Shown: piece by piece, positions 1 through 6,866 of the stretch
Layout of the letters: each line of letters opens with the position of its first letter
Numbering within the stretch: position 1 is the first letter of the stretch
Assembly (NCBI RefSeq): GCF_006864135.1
Contig: NZ_SADV01000008.1
Coordinates: forward strand, 1 to 64,000
From: Lysinibacillus sphaericus
Lineage (GTDB): Bacteria > Bacillota > Bacilli > Bacillales_A > Planococcaceae
Direction of reading: 5' to 3'
DNA length: 64,000 nt
Made by a program: the position numbers and the translations under genes
The notes under the pieces: model-generated
Seen by the model: the letters and a program-made list of their open reading frames with translations, nothing else
Databases searched by the model: none
Told to the model about the DNA's origin: nothing

Positions 1-45
1 TTATATTCATTTTTATAATTACTATCGTTATCAGAAACGATTAAA

Positions 46-80
46 CGGCTTGAGTCCGTTAGAATTCAGGACTCAAGCCG
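46..80. terminator. Hairpin downstream of the 97-432 gene
   Basis: A 12-bp perfect inverted repeat (CGGCTTGAGTCC / GGACTCAAGCCG) with an 11-nt loop. The T-rich tail is on the plus strand (CTTAATACATTTTTT), so it could terminate either a plus-strand transcript or, less ideally, the minus-strand gene that ends at 97. Confidence 0.6.
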
Positions 81-96
81 CTTAATACATTTTTTA

Positions 97-432
97 TTAT
101 TTCCACTGTCTACTTGACGGGGTGCAGTTCATTTTGAGTACCTGGGCTTTTAGATCTTTTTTTTTTTCATAATATGATTCGACATAGTCAATACCTGTAG
201 CAGTAATACTTACCGCTACACTATCGTCCATATTATCTATATTAATATATCCAGATGTTACAAGGTAATGATAAGCTAAGTGTTTTTCACTATTCCGTTC
301 TCCATATAATTCATTAATTTTACTAATTAAACAATTATTTTGAGTAGGTGCAACAAAATGAAGATTATAGAGTTGTTCTAAAATCTCTAACCTTATTTTC
401 TTTCGTTCTTTCATAGCATTAACATCTATCAT
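97..432 (-). CDS. Small hypothetical protein, winged-helix-like
   Basis: A 111-residue soluble protein that I do not recognise as a named family. The middle has a helix-rich pattern followed by SGYINI and then VSITATGIDYVES, a strand-turn-helix arrangement seen in many small winged-helix proteins of Firmicute phages and islands, so DNA binding is possible but only inferred. The start is supported by AAAGGATG seven bases upstream of the ATG at 432. It lies in the accessory strip left of lepA, upstream of nothing obviously co-transcribed, and ends just before a strong hairpin. The tail is lysine-rich (EKKKDLKAQVLK). Confidence 0.6.
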   Translation of the reverse strand: MIDVNAMKERKKIRLEILEQLYNLHFVAPTQNNCLISKINELYGERNSEKHLAYHYLVTSGYINIDNMDDSVAVSITATGIDYVESYYEKKKDLKAQVLKMNCTPSSRQWK

Positions 433-469
433 ATTTCTAACATCCTTTTTTGTTTTATCAAAAAATTGA

Positions 470-998
470 CTATTTGTTTACATCTTTTTTTGCAATGATT
501 GTACCACCGTCATGCTCTACTACTCCGGTACATGCTGCCATTTTGGGAGCACCAGATACTGTAGTGATAACTCCTGAAGCGCACATACGATACTGACCCG
601 CTTTTTTCGGATACCATGATTGTGAATTTTCTTCAATTTTACCCAATCCACCAGCGTAGTTGAAATACACCGAATCATATTCTTCCCATGAACTTAGCCA
701 ATTTTTTCTATAATTTAGTTTCATAGTAATGTTCACTCTTCTAGTAGAAGTATTTGCTTTATATTTCCAATGACCTGTAAGTGATCCATAACCTTTTGTT
801 AGATTTACTTCAAAATCTGTAAATGATATTCCGAATCTATTCACAACACTATCGGGTTCTTCAAGTGAATCATCTTCAACTATAGAAAAGGGCTCAGTTC
901 CATTCAATAACGATACATCAACCACTATTTGCTCAATCGAATCATTTTCATTCGAACTATCTAAAGTTTGAGCTTCCGCATTACTAAAAGGTACAGAA
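470..998 (-). pseudogene. 5'-truncated gene for a secreted protein of unknown function
   Basis: The open frame runs 470-1033 (187 codons), but its first 12 codons (MYINGRTAKPSS) lie inside the 430-bp direct repeat, where the coding frame is a different one. The native sequence begins at about 998 with SVPFSNAEAQTLD, which reads like the end of a Sec signal peptide with an A-x-A cleavage site, so the start codon and hydrophobic core have been lost. The mature part is acidic at first (SSNENDSIE, EDDSLEEPDS), then beta-rich with many aromatic residues and two cysteines (MCASG, AACTG). I infer that the rearrangement that created the repeat junction cut this gene. Family unknown. Confidence 0.6.
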
Positions 999-1122
999 CT
1001 ACTTGGTTTTGCTGTTCGTCCATTAATGTACATAACTCTTTATATTCATCTTGTGTGATACGTTTTGTCAGAACAAATAAATCCACGCTTGTTAATAATT
1101 CATTCTTTTGCATCTCTGTCAT
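961..1122 (-). pseudogene. Chimeric remnant of the 43-codon phage ORF (copy 1)
   Basis: In repeat copy 1 the small phage ORF found intact at 6471-6602 reads for its first 41 codons and then crosses the repeat boundary at 999 into unrelated sequence, ending at a TAG at 961. It shows that copy 1 is the displaced copy and that 998/999 is a rearrangement junction. It is unlikely to be functional. Confidence 0.55.
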
Positions 1123-1294
1123 ACGACATACCCACGCAACAATGTTGATTGAAAGTGGACAACTTATAAAAACTGTCCAAAAAAGATTAGGACACAGCAG
1201 ATCAGCAACTACTGAAGACCGCTATGTCCATTTAACTCAAAAGATGGCAAGAGATGCTGCCGATATTTTTGATTCCATCGCAAAAGATTTATAA
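1121..1294 (+). pseudogene. Tyrosine integrase C-terminal fragment, copy 1
   Basis: Encodes only the last 57 residues of a phage-type tyrosine recombinase, starting at IRHTHATMLIESG. Visible catalytic elements are the Arg of the R-H-T-H-A-T box, the His of LGHS and the nucleophilic Tyr of RYVHL. The N-terminal DNA-binding domains and the first catalytic Arg are missing, so it cannot be an active recombinase. Its placement 92 bp from a lepA 3'-end copy matches the usual int-next-to-att arrangement of integrative elements. Confidence 0.85.
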
Positions 1295-1386
1295 ATTGCT
1301 GGCACAATTTAAAAGCGGTGGCAACTTCCACCATATTAATATAAAAACACTCAATTCAAATCCTTATAAACGCTGTTACATCAACG

Positions 1387-1428
1387 TTACTTCGAATCAT
1401 CCATCTTCAGAACAGCCATGAATGCTTC
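1387..1428. other. Putative attachment-site core, copy of the lepA 3' end
   Basis: The 42 bp are identical to the last 42 bp of lepA (6867-6908) and sit beside an integrase fragment, as an att core for an element integrated in the 3' end of lepA would. The true crossover may be any subsegment of it. Inference from position and identity only. Confidence 0.5.
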
Positions 1429-1973
1429 CTAATTCATGAACATATTTTATTAAGTTTTATTGCCCTTTTTCAACTTCTATAAATCCCCCTAAACCATGAA
1501 TTTATAAGGTTTCTTAAACTCATTTTGCATCAAATTAAATCTTTTCAAATTGTAGTGATTTTTTAACCTTCCGTAAGCAATATGTCGACAAATATACTTC
1601 TTCACTCAACAAATCCATAATTGAAACACCGATTATGAAAACTGATATTTTTTGACCGTTTGTTTTTGTATGTACTTTCATCTCTCAATTCCCTAAAATG
1701 GTAATAATAAGGTGGTTCTTTAGAATGAATTTTATTCAGAATTGCTTTATTGTCATATCGCTTATCTTGCGCCTTTGTATTAACAATAATAAGTGTTTAA
1801 AAATGTTTATAACTATTAAACTTATTTAGTTGGTCACTTTTTCTTTATTAACAGTTGTGGACGACAATCGGTCCAAAATTAAATCATGGTCCGATTCTTG
1901 GGCCGAAAGGAAATCATAATCTGATCCACTAAAATAATTTACCGTCTGAGTGAATACTAAAATATGTAGAGTC
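1429..1973. other. AT-rich non-coding stretch in the accessory strip
   Basis: No convincing gene is seen in these 545 bases. A 34-codon plus-strand frame from about 1724 (MNFIQNCF...) exists but has no good ribosome binding site. The segment immediately follows the putative att core, where the left end of an integrated element would begin. Confidence 0.4.
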
Positions 1974-2013
1974 AATTGCTATGAATACATTCTGCATTTC
2001 ATAGCAATTGTTT
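1974..2013. terminator. Hairpin with T tract
   Basis: Inverted repeat CAATTGCTATGAA / TTTCATAGCAATTG followed by TTTTT on the plus strand, lying 12 bp beyond the stop of the Q-rich gene. A T tract is lacking on the minus strand, so it fits a plus-strand terminator or a stabilising 3' hairpin. Confidence 0.5.
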
Positions 2014-2025
2014 TTGTATACATTA

Positions 2026-2340
2026 TTATTTTGATGAATTACCAGTTGATGCGTTAACGGCTGCATTTTGTAATGATTGATTCATTTGTTGTGAAGATTG
2101 GTTTGCTTGTTGTTGAGGTTGCTTCGATTGTTGTGAAGATTGGTTCATCTGTTGTAAAGGCTGAGTCATTTGCTGCAATGGTTGTGCCATTTGTTGTAGT
2201 GGCTGCATCATTTGTTGAGCATTCTGCAGATTTAATTTATTCGAAATATTTTTTGTAAACTGTTGAAGATTACCATTTTGCAATCCTCTAGCTACACCCA
2301 AAATAACAGCTCCAATTAGACCCCATGTAAGAAATTTCAC
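2026..2340 (-). CDS. Gln/Asn-rich low-complexity protein with N-terminal membrane segment
   Basis: A 104-residue protein with a short N-terminal hydrophobic segment (FLTWGLIGAVILGVARG) followed by a linker and then a run of imperfect heptad-like repeats built on PLQQM-x-Q (QQMMQPLQQMAQPLQQMTQP and onward) giving way to QSSQQ-type repeats. The tail (NASTGNSSK) is polar. The repeats could form an extended or coiled surface tether anchored in the membrane. I do not recognise the family. The upstream sequence (AAGGAAGGCGG) gives a plausible ribosome binding site for the ATG at 2340. It is followed by a hairpin. Confidence 0.6.
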   Translation of the reverse strand: MKFLTWGLIGAVILGVARGLQNGNLQQFTKNISNKLNLQNAQQMMQPLQQMAQPLQQMTQPLQQMNQSSQQSKQPQQQANQSSQQMNQSLQNAAVNASTGNSSK

Positions 2341-2557
2341 TATTGAAAACCGCCTTCCTTATGTTAATTATTTTTAAACAGATTTAGTATTGGAAATCAG
2401 GCTTATACTATACTGAACACTTTTTGGATTATTATTGTATCTACATAGTCCCTACATTAAAAGTGAAATTGCTCCATGTATTCAAAATGAAACATTCTTC
2501 ATTTTCCCAACGTATAAAATAAATTTGGTACCACATACTTAATGTGTAATTCCCCTC

Positions 2558-2622
2558 AACCGCTATAAATTGCTCATTGACTAAACCTGTATTCACATAA
2601 CTCCGAGCATTTATAGCGGTTT
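2558..2622. repeat. Long inverted repeat (18-bp arms)
   Basis: Arms AACCGCTATAAATTGCTC (2558-2575) and GAGCATTTATAGCGGTTT (2605-2622) are nearly perfect inverted complements separated by 29 nt. It lies 25 bp beyond the stop of the DUF202 gene. There is no T tract on either side, so it is either a 3' stabilising hairpin or a protein-binding palindrome. Confidence 0.55.
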
Positions 2623-2646
2623 AAATTATTCAACAAATTTTTTAAC

Positions 2647-3036
2647 CTACGATAAACTAATCATCAGAAAATAGATAATTACCATTAGAATCAATACAAT
2701 TAAAAAATAAGATACCCAAACAATATGTCTATTAGAAGGTATAAATACTTCATCTATTATTTGTTTTCTTTTTGAAGAATAATTAAATGTAGCTGTAAAA
2801 ATAATTAACAATCCAAATAAACATGCCAACAAACCGATCATTGCTGATAAAAAATCCACCCAAAAATTCCGAACAGTCCCTATAGCAAAATGTAAACTTG
2901 TTGCTAAGAAAGCAACACCTAGGATTGAAATAGCCGTTCTAATCCAAGCTAAATATGTTCTTTCATTTGCTAAATGTTGTTGTGCATACTTTAGTTGTTT
3001 GCTTACTGTTTCTTGATCAACCTGGTTATTTGACAT
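2647..3036 (-). CDS. DUF202 family membrane protein (YidH-like)
   Basis: A 129-residue protein with the hallmark of the DUF202/YidH family near the N terminus, an amphipathic segment containing LANERTYLAWIRTA leading straight into a hydrophobic helix (ISILGVAFLATSL). Two more membrane helices follow (about residues 58-80 and 105-127), giving three in total, with a basic loop (SSKRKQIIDE) between the last two. The length matches the family. Function is unknown; members are small inner-membrane proteins. It stands alone in the accessory strip. Confidence 0.85.
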   Translation of the reverse strand: MSNNQVDQETVSKQLKYAQQHLANERTYLAWIRTAISILGVAFLATSLHFAIGTVRNFWVDFLSAMIGLLACLFGLLIIFTATFNYSSKRKQIIDEVFIPSNRHIVWVSYFLIVLILMVIIYFLMISLS

Positions 3037-3232
3037 CTGTTAACACCACCATCTCTATAAAGTCTTATTAATAGTATTTAATTATACTAACACTTTATAT
3101 AAATTGTGGAGGATTACGATTCCAACCAATTATCTAAATTTCCTAGTCTATTATTTATCACTGAGCAACCATCACGTTCATTCAACCAGTTGTAAAACGG
3201 TACTGGACGTTATAAACAGGAAAAAGATATGT

Positions 3233-3337
3233 ATGATTATTGGTGATGAAATCCGTGAATTGAAGGATTCATTAGATGATGGGATATTGACTCAAGAAGA
3301 GTTTGACGCGAAGAAAAAGCAATTGTTAGGGATATAG
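3233..3337 (+). CDS. SHOCT-domain remnant or mini-protein
   Basis: The C-terminal 34 codons of a longer open frame (3104-3337) form a typical SHOCT motif: two short helices, IRELKDSLDDGILTQEEF followed by DAKKKQLLGI. SHOCT is normally the C-terminal tail of larger proteins. The ATG at 3233 has AGGAAAAAG upstream and could start a 34-residue protein. The extension to 3104 is hydrophobic and unlike known SHOCT partners; it may be degraded coding sequence (a GGAGG at 3108 is followed by no standard start codon). I treat it as a probable gene remnant. Confidence 0.5.
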   Translation: MIIGDEIRELKDSLDDGILTQEEFDAKKKQLLGI

Positions 3338-3385
3338 GTCATAATCTAGGAGAGATTAACAAGTATACATTAAATGATATAATGA

Positions 3386-3586
3386 CTACCAGAAGCTTCT
3401 GAAAGATGGGGTATAAGTAGTGATACTATACATAGCCGAATGCGCACTATTACGAAAGACGACGCGAAATTTCAAGCAACAGTTGATGCAGGGTTAATAA
3501 AAAAATCACACAGAACATGGATATTAACGACTCCGTTAATGAAAATGTGGTTTGGTTCAGGAGTAAAAGCAAGTAACAATGAATAA
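3386..3586 (+). pseudogene. Helix-turn-helix protein gene lacking its start (frame lesion)
   Basis: The 66 codons begin LPEASERWGISSDTI, a MerR/phage-type helix-turn-helix, and end in WILTTPLMKMWFG, the typical end of short helix-turn-helix phage proteins of the form 'T-L-x-E-A-S-x-x-W'. The frame has a TGA immediately before it. An ATG (3382-3384, ATGACTACC) sits in another frame, so a two-base loss after the start would explain the break. No alternative start with a ribosome binding site is visible. Confidence 0.5.
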
Positions 3587-3601
3587 ATATAGAAAAATTA
3601 G

Positions 3602-3638
3602 TAAAGAGACAAGCAATTTATAAGCTTGTCTCTTTTTT
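3602..3638 (+). terminator. Rho-independent terminator
   Basis: Perfect stem AGAGACAAGC / GCTTGTCTCT followed by TTTTTTAG on the plus strand, located between two convergent coding regions. Confidence 0.8.
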
Positions 3639-3640
3639 AG

Positions 3641-4375
3641 TTAGATAGTGGTAACTTTATTTATGTCTGCTTCTTTCTTGAAGTATGATGGTAAGCTATA
3701 AGGTAAAACAATCATCCCAGCTGGATTAAAGACTTGCGTCGAATAAGGACCGTGCATATATGCTTGCCACACTATTTTTGAACAATACGTAGGATCTAAT
3801 TTCTGTAACGTAGTAGTTATTCCATAGCTATACTTTTTACCTTTGTAATTATCACTAGCCCATTTAGCTGCTTGAGATGCATCGTATGAAGAAGCAATTC
3901 TATATACTTCCGTATTAACTTTTCCACCTTTACCTTTGCCGTATATTGAAATCCAAGTATTTAAACTCACTACGCTAGGATATTCACCAGGTCCAGCAAT
4001 GTGTAAAATTTCTGAAGTACTAATTGCAATACCAGCATGTCCAGTTAAACCAGCTGAACTGGTACCATTAGAAATTAATATATCACCAGTTTTTAACGTG
4101 TAAGCAGCTAAAGTAGATATAGACGGTTCGTCTACTCCTGATGAAAAGGCTGCACCCTCAGAAGATTCAGTGTTAATTGAAACCCATAAATCATAAGAAA
4201 CATCTTCTCCTAGTACCCCTTCATTAACTAATTTTTCATAGGTTTCATAACTTAAATCTGGTGCAGTAGGTAATTCTTCACTTGCATTTGCTTTCTCTCC
4301 ACCAAAACTAAATAGTAAAGTAAATGATAAAACAAACAGCATGAAAAACGATATCTTCTTAAATTTGGTCTTCAT
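3641..4375 (-). CDS. Secreted YiiX/YebB-like NlpC/P60-type cysteine hydrolase
   Basis: A 244-residue exported protein. The signal peptide is clear (MKTKFKKISFFMLFVLSFTL, cleavage near KANA-SEE). After an acidic spacer comes the catalytic fold: TLKTGDILISNG, then GHAGIAI with the candidate catalytic His/Asp region, HIAGPGEYPSVV, and later DPTYCSKIVWQAY where the Cys is a candidate nucleophile in the circularly permuted YiiX order. Such proteins cleave amide or ester bonds of cell-envelope or lipid substrates; the substrate here is unknown. The start is the ATG at 4375 with AGAGGAT upstream, rather than the longer frame from 4414. It lies in the accessory strip. Confidence 0.7.
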   Translation of the reverse strand: MKTKFKKISFFMLFVLSFTLLFSFGGEKANASEELPTAPDLSYETYEKLVNEGVLGEDVSYDLWVSINTESSEGAAFSSGVDEPSISTLAAYTLKTGDILISNGTSSAGLTGHAGIAISTSEILHIAGPGEYPSVVSLNTWISIYGKGKGGKVNTEVYRIASSYDASQAAKWASDNYKGKKYSYGITTTLQKLDPTYCSKIVWQAYMHGPYSTQVFNPAGMIVLPYSLPSYFKKEADINKVTTI

Positions 4376-4469
4376 CGTACCATCCTCTTTCCATTTGTAT
4401 TTAGAACCCAACATATGTTAAAATTCTAAATACATTATATACCAAAAATAACTAGAAAGAGGTGTATTT

Positions 4470-4796
4470 TTGAAAATATCCAAATTTTTAACAATTTTGT
4501 TAATTATCGCATTAATTATTATTGCCGGTTATACTTTTGTAAAATGGAAAGAACATCAGAAAACAATTGACGAAGTTGATAATTTCTTAGAATCCCAAAA
4601 TTACATGCAAAATATTGAATCAAAGAAAGCGAAATATAACTTCAAAACAGGAGATACTTACGTAATAGTTTTTTATAAAGATCTTCCGTCAATACGTTAT
4701 GAATATTACTACAATTCACATCATAAAGAGGTACATGGTTATGCTGTAGATAACGAAAACAATGTTGAAATAACTACAAAAAAATATTTACCTTAA
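4470..4796 (+). CDS. Membrane-anchored small protein, probably DUF3139
   Basis: A 108-residue protein with one N-terminal membrane helix (FLTILLIIALIIIAGYTFV), a charged linker and an extracellular beta-rich domain including ESKKAKYNFKTGDTYVIVFYKD, the pattern of DUF3139 domain proteins of Bacillus-group bacteria. AGAAAGAGGTG upstream is a good ribosome binding site; initiation may be the TTG-ATG region at 4470. It is divergent from the secreted hydrolase at 3641-4375 across about 95 bp. Function is unknown. Confidence 0.6.
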   Translation: MKISKFLTILLIIALIIIAGYTFVKWKEHQKTIDEVDNFLESQNYMQNIESKKAKYNFKTGDTYVIVFYKDLPSIRYEYYYNSHHKEVHGYAVDNENNVEITTKKYLP

Positions 4797-4893
4797 CGAA
4801 AAAAGAGTAATGGCAGATGTTTTTCCATTATCACTACAACCTTTTTTTAATGTAATATTTACACTATATTTGTAGTTTGGTAATTTATAAAAT

Positions 4894-4926
4894 GACCAGC
4901 TCAGCTAAAAATTAGCTTTGCTGGTC
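4894..4926 (-). terminator. Terminator of the phage lysis module
   Basis: Stem GACCAGC / GCTGGTC extended by an inner AGCTA / TAGCT pair, with a TTTTA tail on the minus strand. It directly follows the end of the small downstream frame at 4937. Confidence 0.7.
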
Positions 4927-4936
4927 CTCATATTTT

Positions 4937-5122
4937 TTATTTACTTCTACGTTGTTGAATAGTAATATACAATCCTATCAAACGATCAGTTGTCATTGCA
5001 CCACTTTGTAAATCCTTCAAATGTGAAGCTTGAATAATACCATCCTTTACAGCCTGTGCGATATAGTTTTCTGCTTATGTTTGCATAGTTGGTGAACCTG
5101 GATTCCAATTTGTATTTGTCAA
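4937..5122 (-). pseudogene. Small phage lysis-module gene interrupted by an in-frame TAA
   Basis: Starts at a TTG (5122) that overlaps the endolysin stop as TTGA and has a perfect AAAGGAGG upstream. It reads 15 codons (TNTNWNPGSPTMQT) and meets TAA, then continues in the same frame for 45 codons (AENYIAQAVKDGIIQASHL ... IQQRRSK). The continuation is clearly coding-like, so this is a 60-residue gene inactivated by one nonsense codon, or two peptides. Family not recognised. Confidence 0.55.
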
Positions 5123-5607
5123 TTTAATTTCCTCCTTTTTGTCTTCCACAATAATTGGACTTTCATTTTACTGTTACTTGGTACGATTACTTGTCCTTCT
5201 ATTTTATAACCTTTTGGCATCTTCCAAGATGATTTAACTTCAAAGTGCGGTCGGTCAATACTACCTACCCAATCACCGCCCCATGTAATGCCAAGTTTAC
5301 GAGCAATAGCGCCAATCCGATTTAAAGTTGTCACATCATACAATGATTGTGGAGGGCCAACAGCAATATCCCATGCTAGACGTGATTTATGATTGCTATT
5401 TAGTGTCCAAGTAACGATTTGCCCTGGTCGCGTTCGTCCTTGTGCATATAGGTAATTTTGGCGTTCCTGAGAGCGATATGTTTCAGTAATGAAGATGTTC
5501 TTAATACCAGCTTTAAAGCACTCTTGGAATAGTAATCTACAAGCCGTTTGTGCAGCTGGTAATAGTTCGGCTAAGTCTCGACATGTAGTAGTTACGCTTG
5601 TACTCAT
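5119..5607 (-). CDS. Phage endolysin, M15-family L,D/D,D-peptidase
   Basis: A 162-residue protein matching the VanY/Ply500/CwlK-type M15 metallopeptidase fold. TYRSQERQNYLYAQGRT is the substrate-side motif, SNHKSRLAWDIAV carries the first Zn ligands (His and Asp), and DRPHFEV near the end carries the third His. It would cut peptide stems in peptidoglycan during phage lysis. It overlaps the holin stop by 4 bp (ATGA), so the pair is translationally coupled. There is no separate wall-binding domain, but the basic tail (KTKRRKLN) may help binding. Confidence 0.9.
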   Translation of the reverse strand: MSTSVTTTCRDLAELLPAAQTACRLLFQECFKAGIKNIFITETYRSQERQNYLYAQGRTRPGQIVTWTLNSNHKSRLAWDIAVGPPQSLYDVTTLNRIGAIARKLGITWGGDWVGSIDRPHFEVKSSWKMPKGYKIEGQVIVPSNSKMKVQLLWKTKRRKLN

Positions 5608-6008
5608 TTCGTTTCACCTTCCCCTGTTTTATCCTTTACAATTGCTAAAAGTTCTTTAATAAAATCTGGCATTGGTAAACCCATCTTTGTACCATTTTCC
5701 GTGATAGAAATAAATTCGAGTACACAGAATGCAATGGCTGCCCCATCACCTGCGTACTCGATACCCGGAATCACTAGCGACAATAAATACACTGAGCCGA
5801 CTAGCATTAAATAATAAATTTTTCTAATGATGCCGTTGAATCCAACACGGCTATTTAAATTACGGTTTACGATACCGCCCATAATTCCTGTAAGATAATC
5901 AATAGCCATGAATCCGATTAGAACGGTTACTGCCATCCCTAGACCGTCCACAGCATAAGAGACTAGAGCGCCAATTATTCCACTAATTGCTCCTATCCAT
6001 TTTTCCAT
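5604..6008 (-). CDS. Phage holin (holin_4 / TcdE-UtxA family)
   Basis: A 134-residue membrane protein with the holin_4 pattern: helix 1 (IGAISGIIGALVSYAV), helix 2 carrying FMAIDYLTGIMGG, then a loop with SRVGFNGIIRK and two more helices ending in EFISITENGTKMGLPMP, a typical conserved C-terminal stretch of this family. It forms lesions in the membrane that release the adjacent endolysin. GGAAGTGTTGTA upstream gives the ribosome binding site. It is the first gene of the holin-endolysin pair. Confidence 0.92.
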   Translation of the reverse strand: MEKWIGAISGIIGALVSYAVDGLGMAVTVLIGFMAIDYLTGIMGGIVNRNLNSRVGFNGIIRKIYYLMLVGSVYLLSLVIPGIEYAGDGAAIAFCVLEFISITENGTKMGLPMPDFIKELLAIVKDKTGEGETK

Positions 6009-6027
6009 TACAACACTTCCTTTTCTG

Positions 6028-6057
6028 CATAATAAAAGCCCTCCACATTGGCATGGA
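6028..6057 (-). terminator. Hairpin upstream of the holin
   Basis: On the minus strand GCCTTCCA-TGCCAA-TGTGGAGGGC is followed by TTTTATTA. It separates the 37-codon gene from the holin and may attenuate read-through into the lysis genes. Confidence 0.55.
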
Positions 6058-6143
6058 AGGCATTCTTGTGAAATCTTTTAAAAATATTCCGATTCAATTT
6101 TTTTATATAGTATTTTCATTCCTTTTAATGCTTCGGAGTTGTA

Positions 6144-6257
6144 TTATCTATGTCCTTTACCATTACGATTAATATACTTTTCAGAACTAGCAATATTCAT
6201 ATGCAATGATGTAAGTATTAACGCTAGTTCATCATCTGTTAATTTAACATTATTCAT
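6144..6257 (-). CDS. Small phage-region protein (37 aa)
   Basis: Open frame MNNVKLTDDELALILTSLHM... ending NRNGKGHR, preceded by GAAAGGAGC with ideal spacing to the ATG at 6257. It is flanked by terminator-like hairpins on both sides. Acidic-amphipathic N-terminal helix; no family recognised. Confidence 0.55.
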   Translation of the reverse strand: MNNVKLTDDELALILTSLHMNIASSEKYINRNGKGHR

Positions 6258-6278
6258 AACTATTGCTCCTTTCAGGCA

Positions 6279-6310
6279 TAAAAAATAACGCTAGGCTTAT
6301 GCCTGCGTTT
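6279..6310 (-). terminator. Terminator between small phage ORFs
   Basis: On the minus strand AACGC-AGGC-ATAA-GCCT-AGCGTT is followed by ATTTTTTATG, a good intrinsic terminator beyond the 34-codon ORF. Confidence 0.7.
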
Positions 6311-6415
6311 TTATAGTAAATTTTTAATTATTCGTATCCATCCAAAAATAGAAGCCCATAAAATAATACTTAATATTAAGCCGTTAAAGACTCCTATAAA
6401 AAATCTATTTTCCAT
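6311..6415 (-). CDS. Small membrane protein of the phage module (34 aa)
   Basis: MENRFFIGVFNGLILSIILW... is one hydrophobic helix with a basic end (WIRIIKNLL). AGGGAGTGATTG lies upstream of the ATG at 6415. The size, position before a holin and composition suit an accessory holin or similar lysis protein; this is inference. Confidence 0.55.
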   Translation of the reverse strand: MENRFFIGVFNGLILSIILWASIFGWIRIIKNLL

Positions 6416-6470
6416 ATCAATCACTCCCTATGGGATTAAGGATAGGAAAATAAAAAGGTTTTTAAACGGT

Positions 6471-6602
6471 TTATGCTTCTACTTGGTTTTGCTGTTCGTC
6501 CATTAATGTACATAACTCTTTATATTCATCTTGTGTGATACGTTTTGTCAGAACAAATAAATCCACGCTTGTTAATAATTCATTCTTTTGCATCTCTGTC
6601 AT
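6471..6602 (-). CDS. Small phage ORF (43 aa), possibly 5'-truncated
   Basis: Open frame MTEMQKNELLTSVDLFVLTK... ending MDEQQNQVEA. It looks like the short helical proteins next to tail or lysis genes in Firmicute phages (XkdX-like in size and tone, not a firm assignment). No ribosome binding site precedes the ATG at 6602, because the upstream sequence is already the integrase fragment, so the original 5' end was probably removed when integrase and lysis module were joined. Confidence 0.45.
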   Translation of the reverse strand: MTEMQKNELLTSVDLFVLTKRITQDEYKELCTLMDEQQNQVEA

Positions 6603-6774
6603 ACGACATACCCACGCAACAATGTTGATTGAAAGTGGACAACTTATAAAAACTGTCCAAAAAAGATTAGGACACAGCAGATCAGCAACTACTGAAGACC
6701 GCTATGTCCATTTAACTCAAAAGATGGCAAGAGATGCTGCCGATATTTTTGATTCCATCGCAAAAGATTTATAA
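6601..6774 (+). pseudogene. Tyrosine integrase C-terminal fragment, copy 2
   Basis: The last 57 residues of a tyrosine recombinase, with the R-H-T-H-A-T box, LGHS and the catalytic Tyr in RYVHL. Everything upstream of the Arg box is missing and replaced by the opposite-strand phage ORF, so this is a deletion remnant. It ends 92 bp from the lepA stop codon, the usual place of int beside its attachment site. Confidence 0.88.
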
Positions 6775-6866
6775 ATTGCTGGCACAATTTAAAAGCGGTG
6801 GCAACTTCCACCATATTAATATAAAAACACTCAATTCAAATCCTTATAAACGCTGTTACATCAACG

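Larger units (their letters stand above)
999..1428. repeat. 430-bp perfect direct repeat, copy 1 (left)
   Basis: Base-for-base identical to 6479-6908 (offset 5480) by direct line comparison. It contains most of a 43-codon minus-strand ORF, the last 57 codons of a tyrosine integrase on the plus strand, a 92-bp spacer and the final 42 bp of lepA. The lepA tail here is cut off from the rest of lepA at 1428, so this copy is a duplicate; the copy at 6479-6908 is in its native lepA context. Confidence 0.95.
3338..3640. other. Intergenic around the broken helix-turn-helix gene
   Basis: Apart from the frame-disrupted helix-turn-helix remnant, this stretch holds a terminator-like hairpin at about 3602-3637 (AGAGACAAGC...GCTTGTCTCTTTTTT) that would serve plus-strand transcription entering from the left and separates it from the convergent secreted-protein gene. 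Confidence 0.5.

Noticed and set aside
968..1294. Integrase fragment as a 108-residue protein from 968
   Set aside because: The part before IRHTHAT has no recombinase character and overlaps the antisense phage ORF; it is a junction product.
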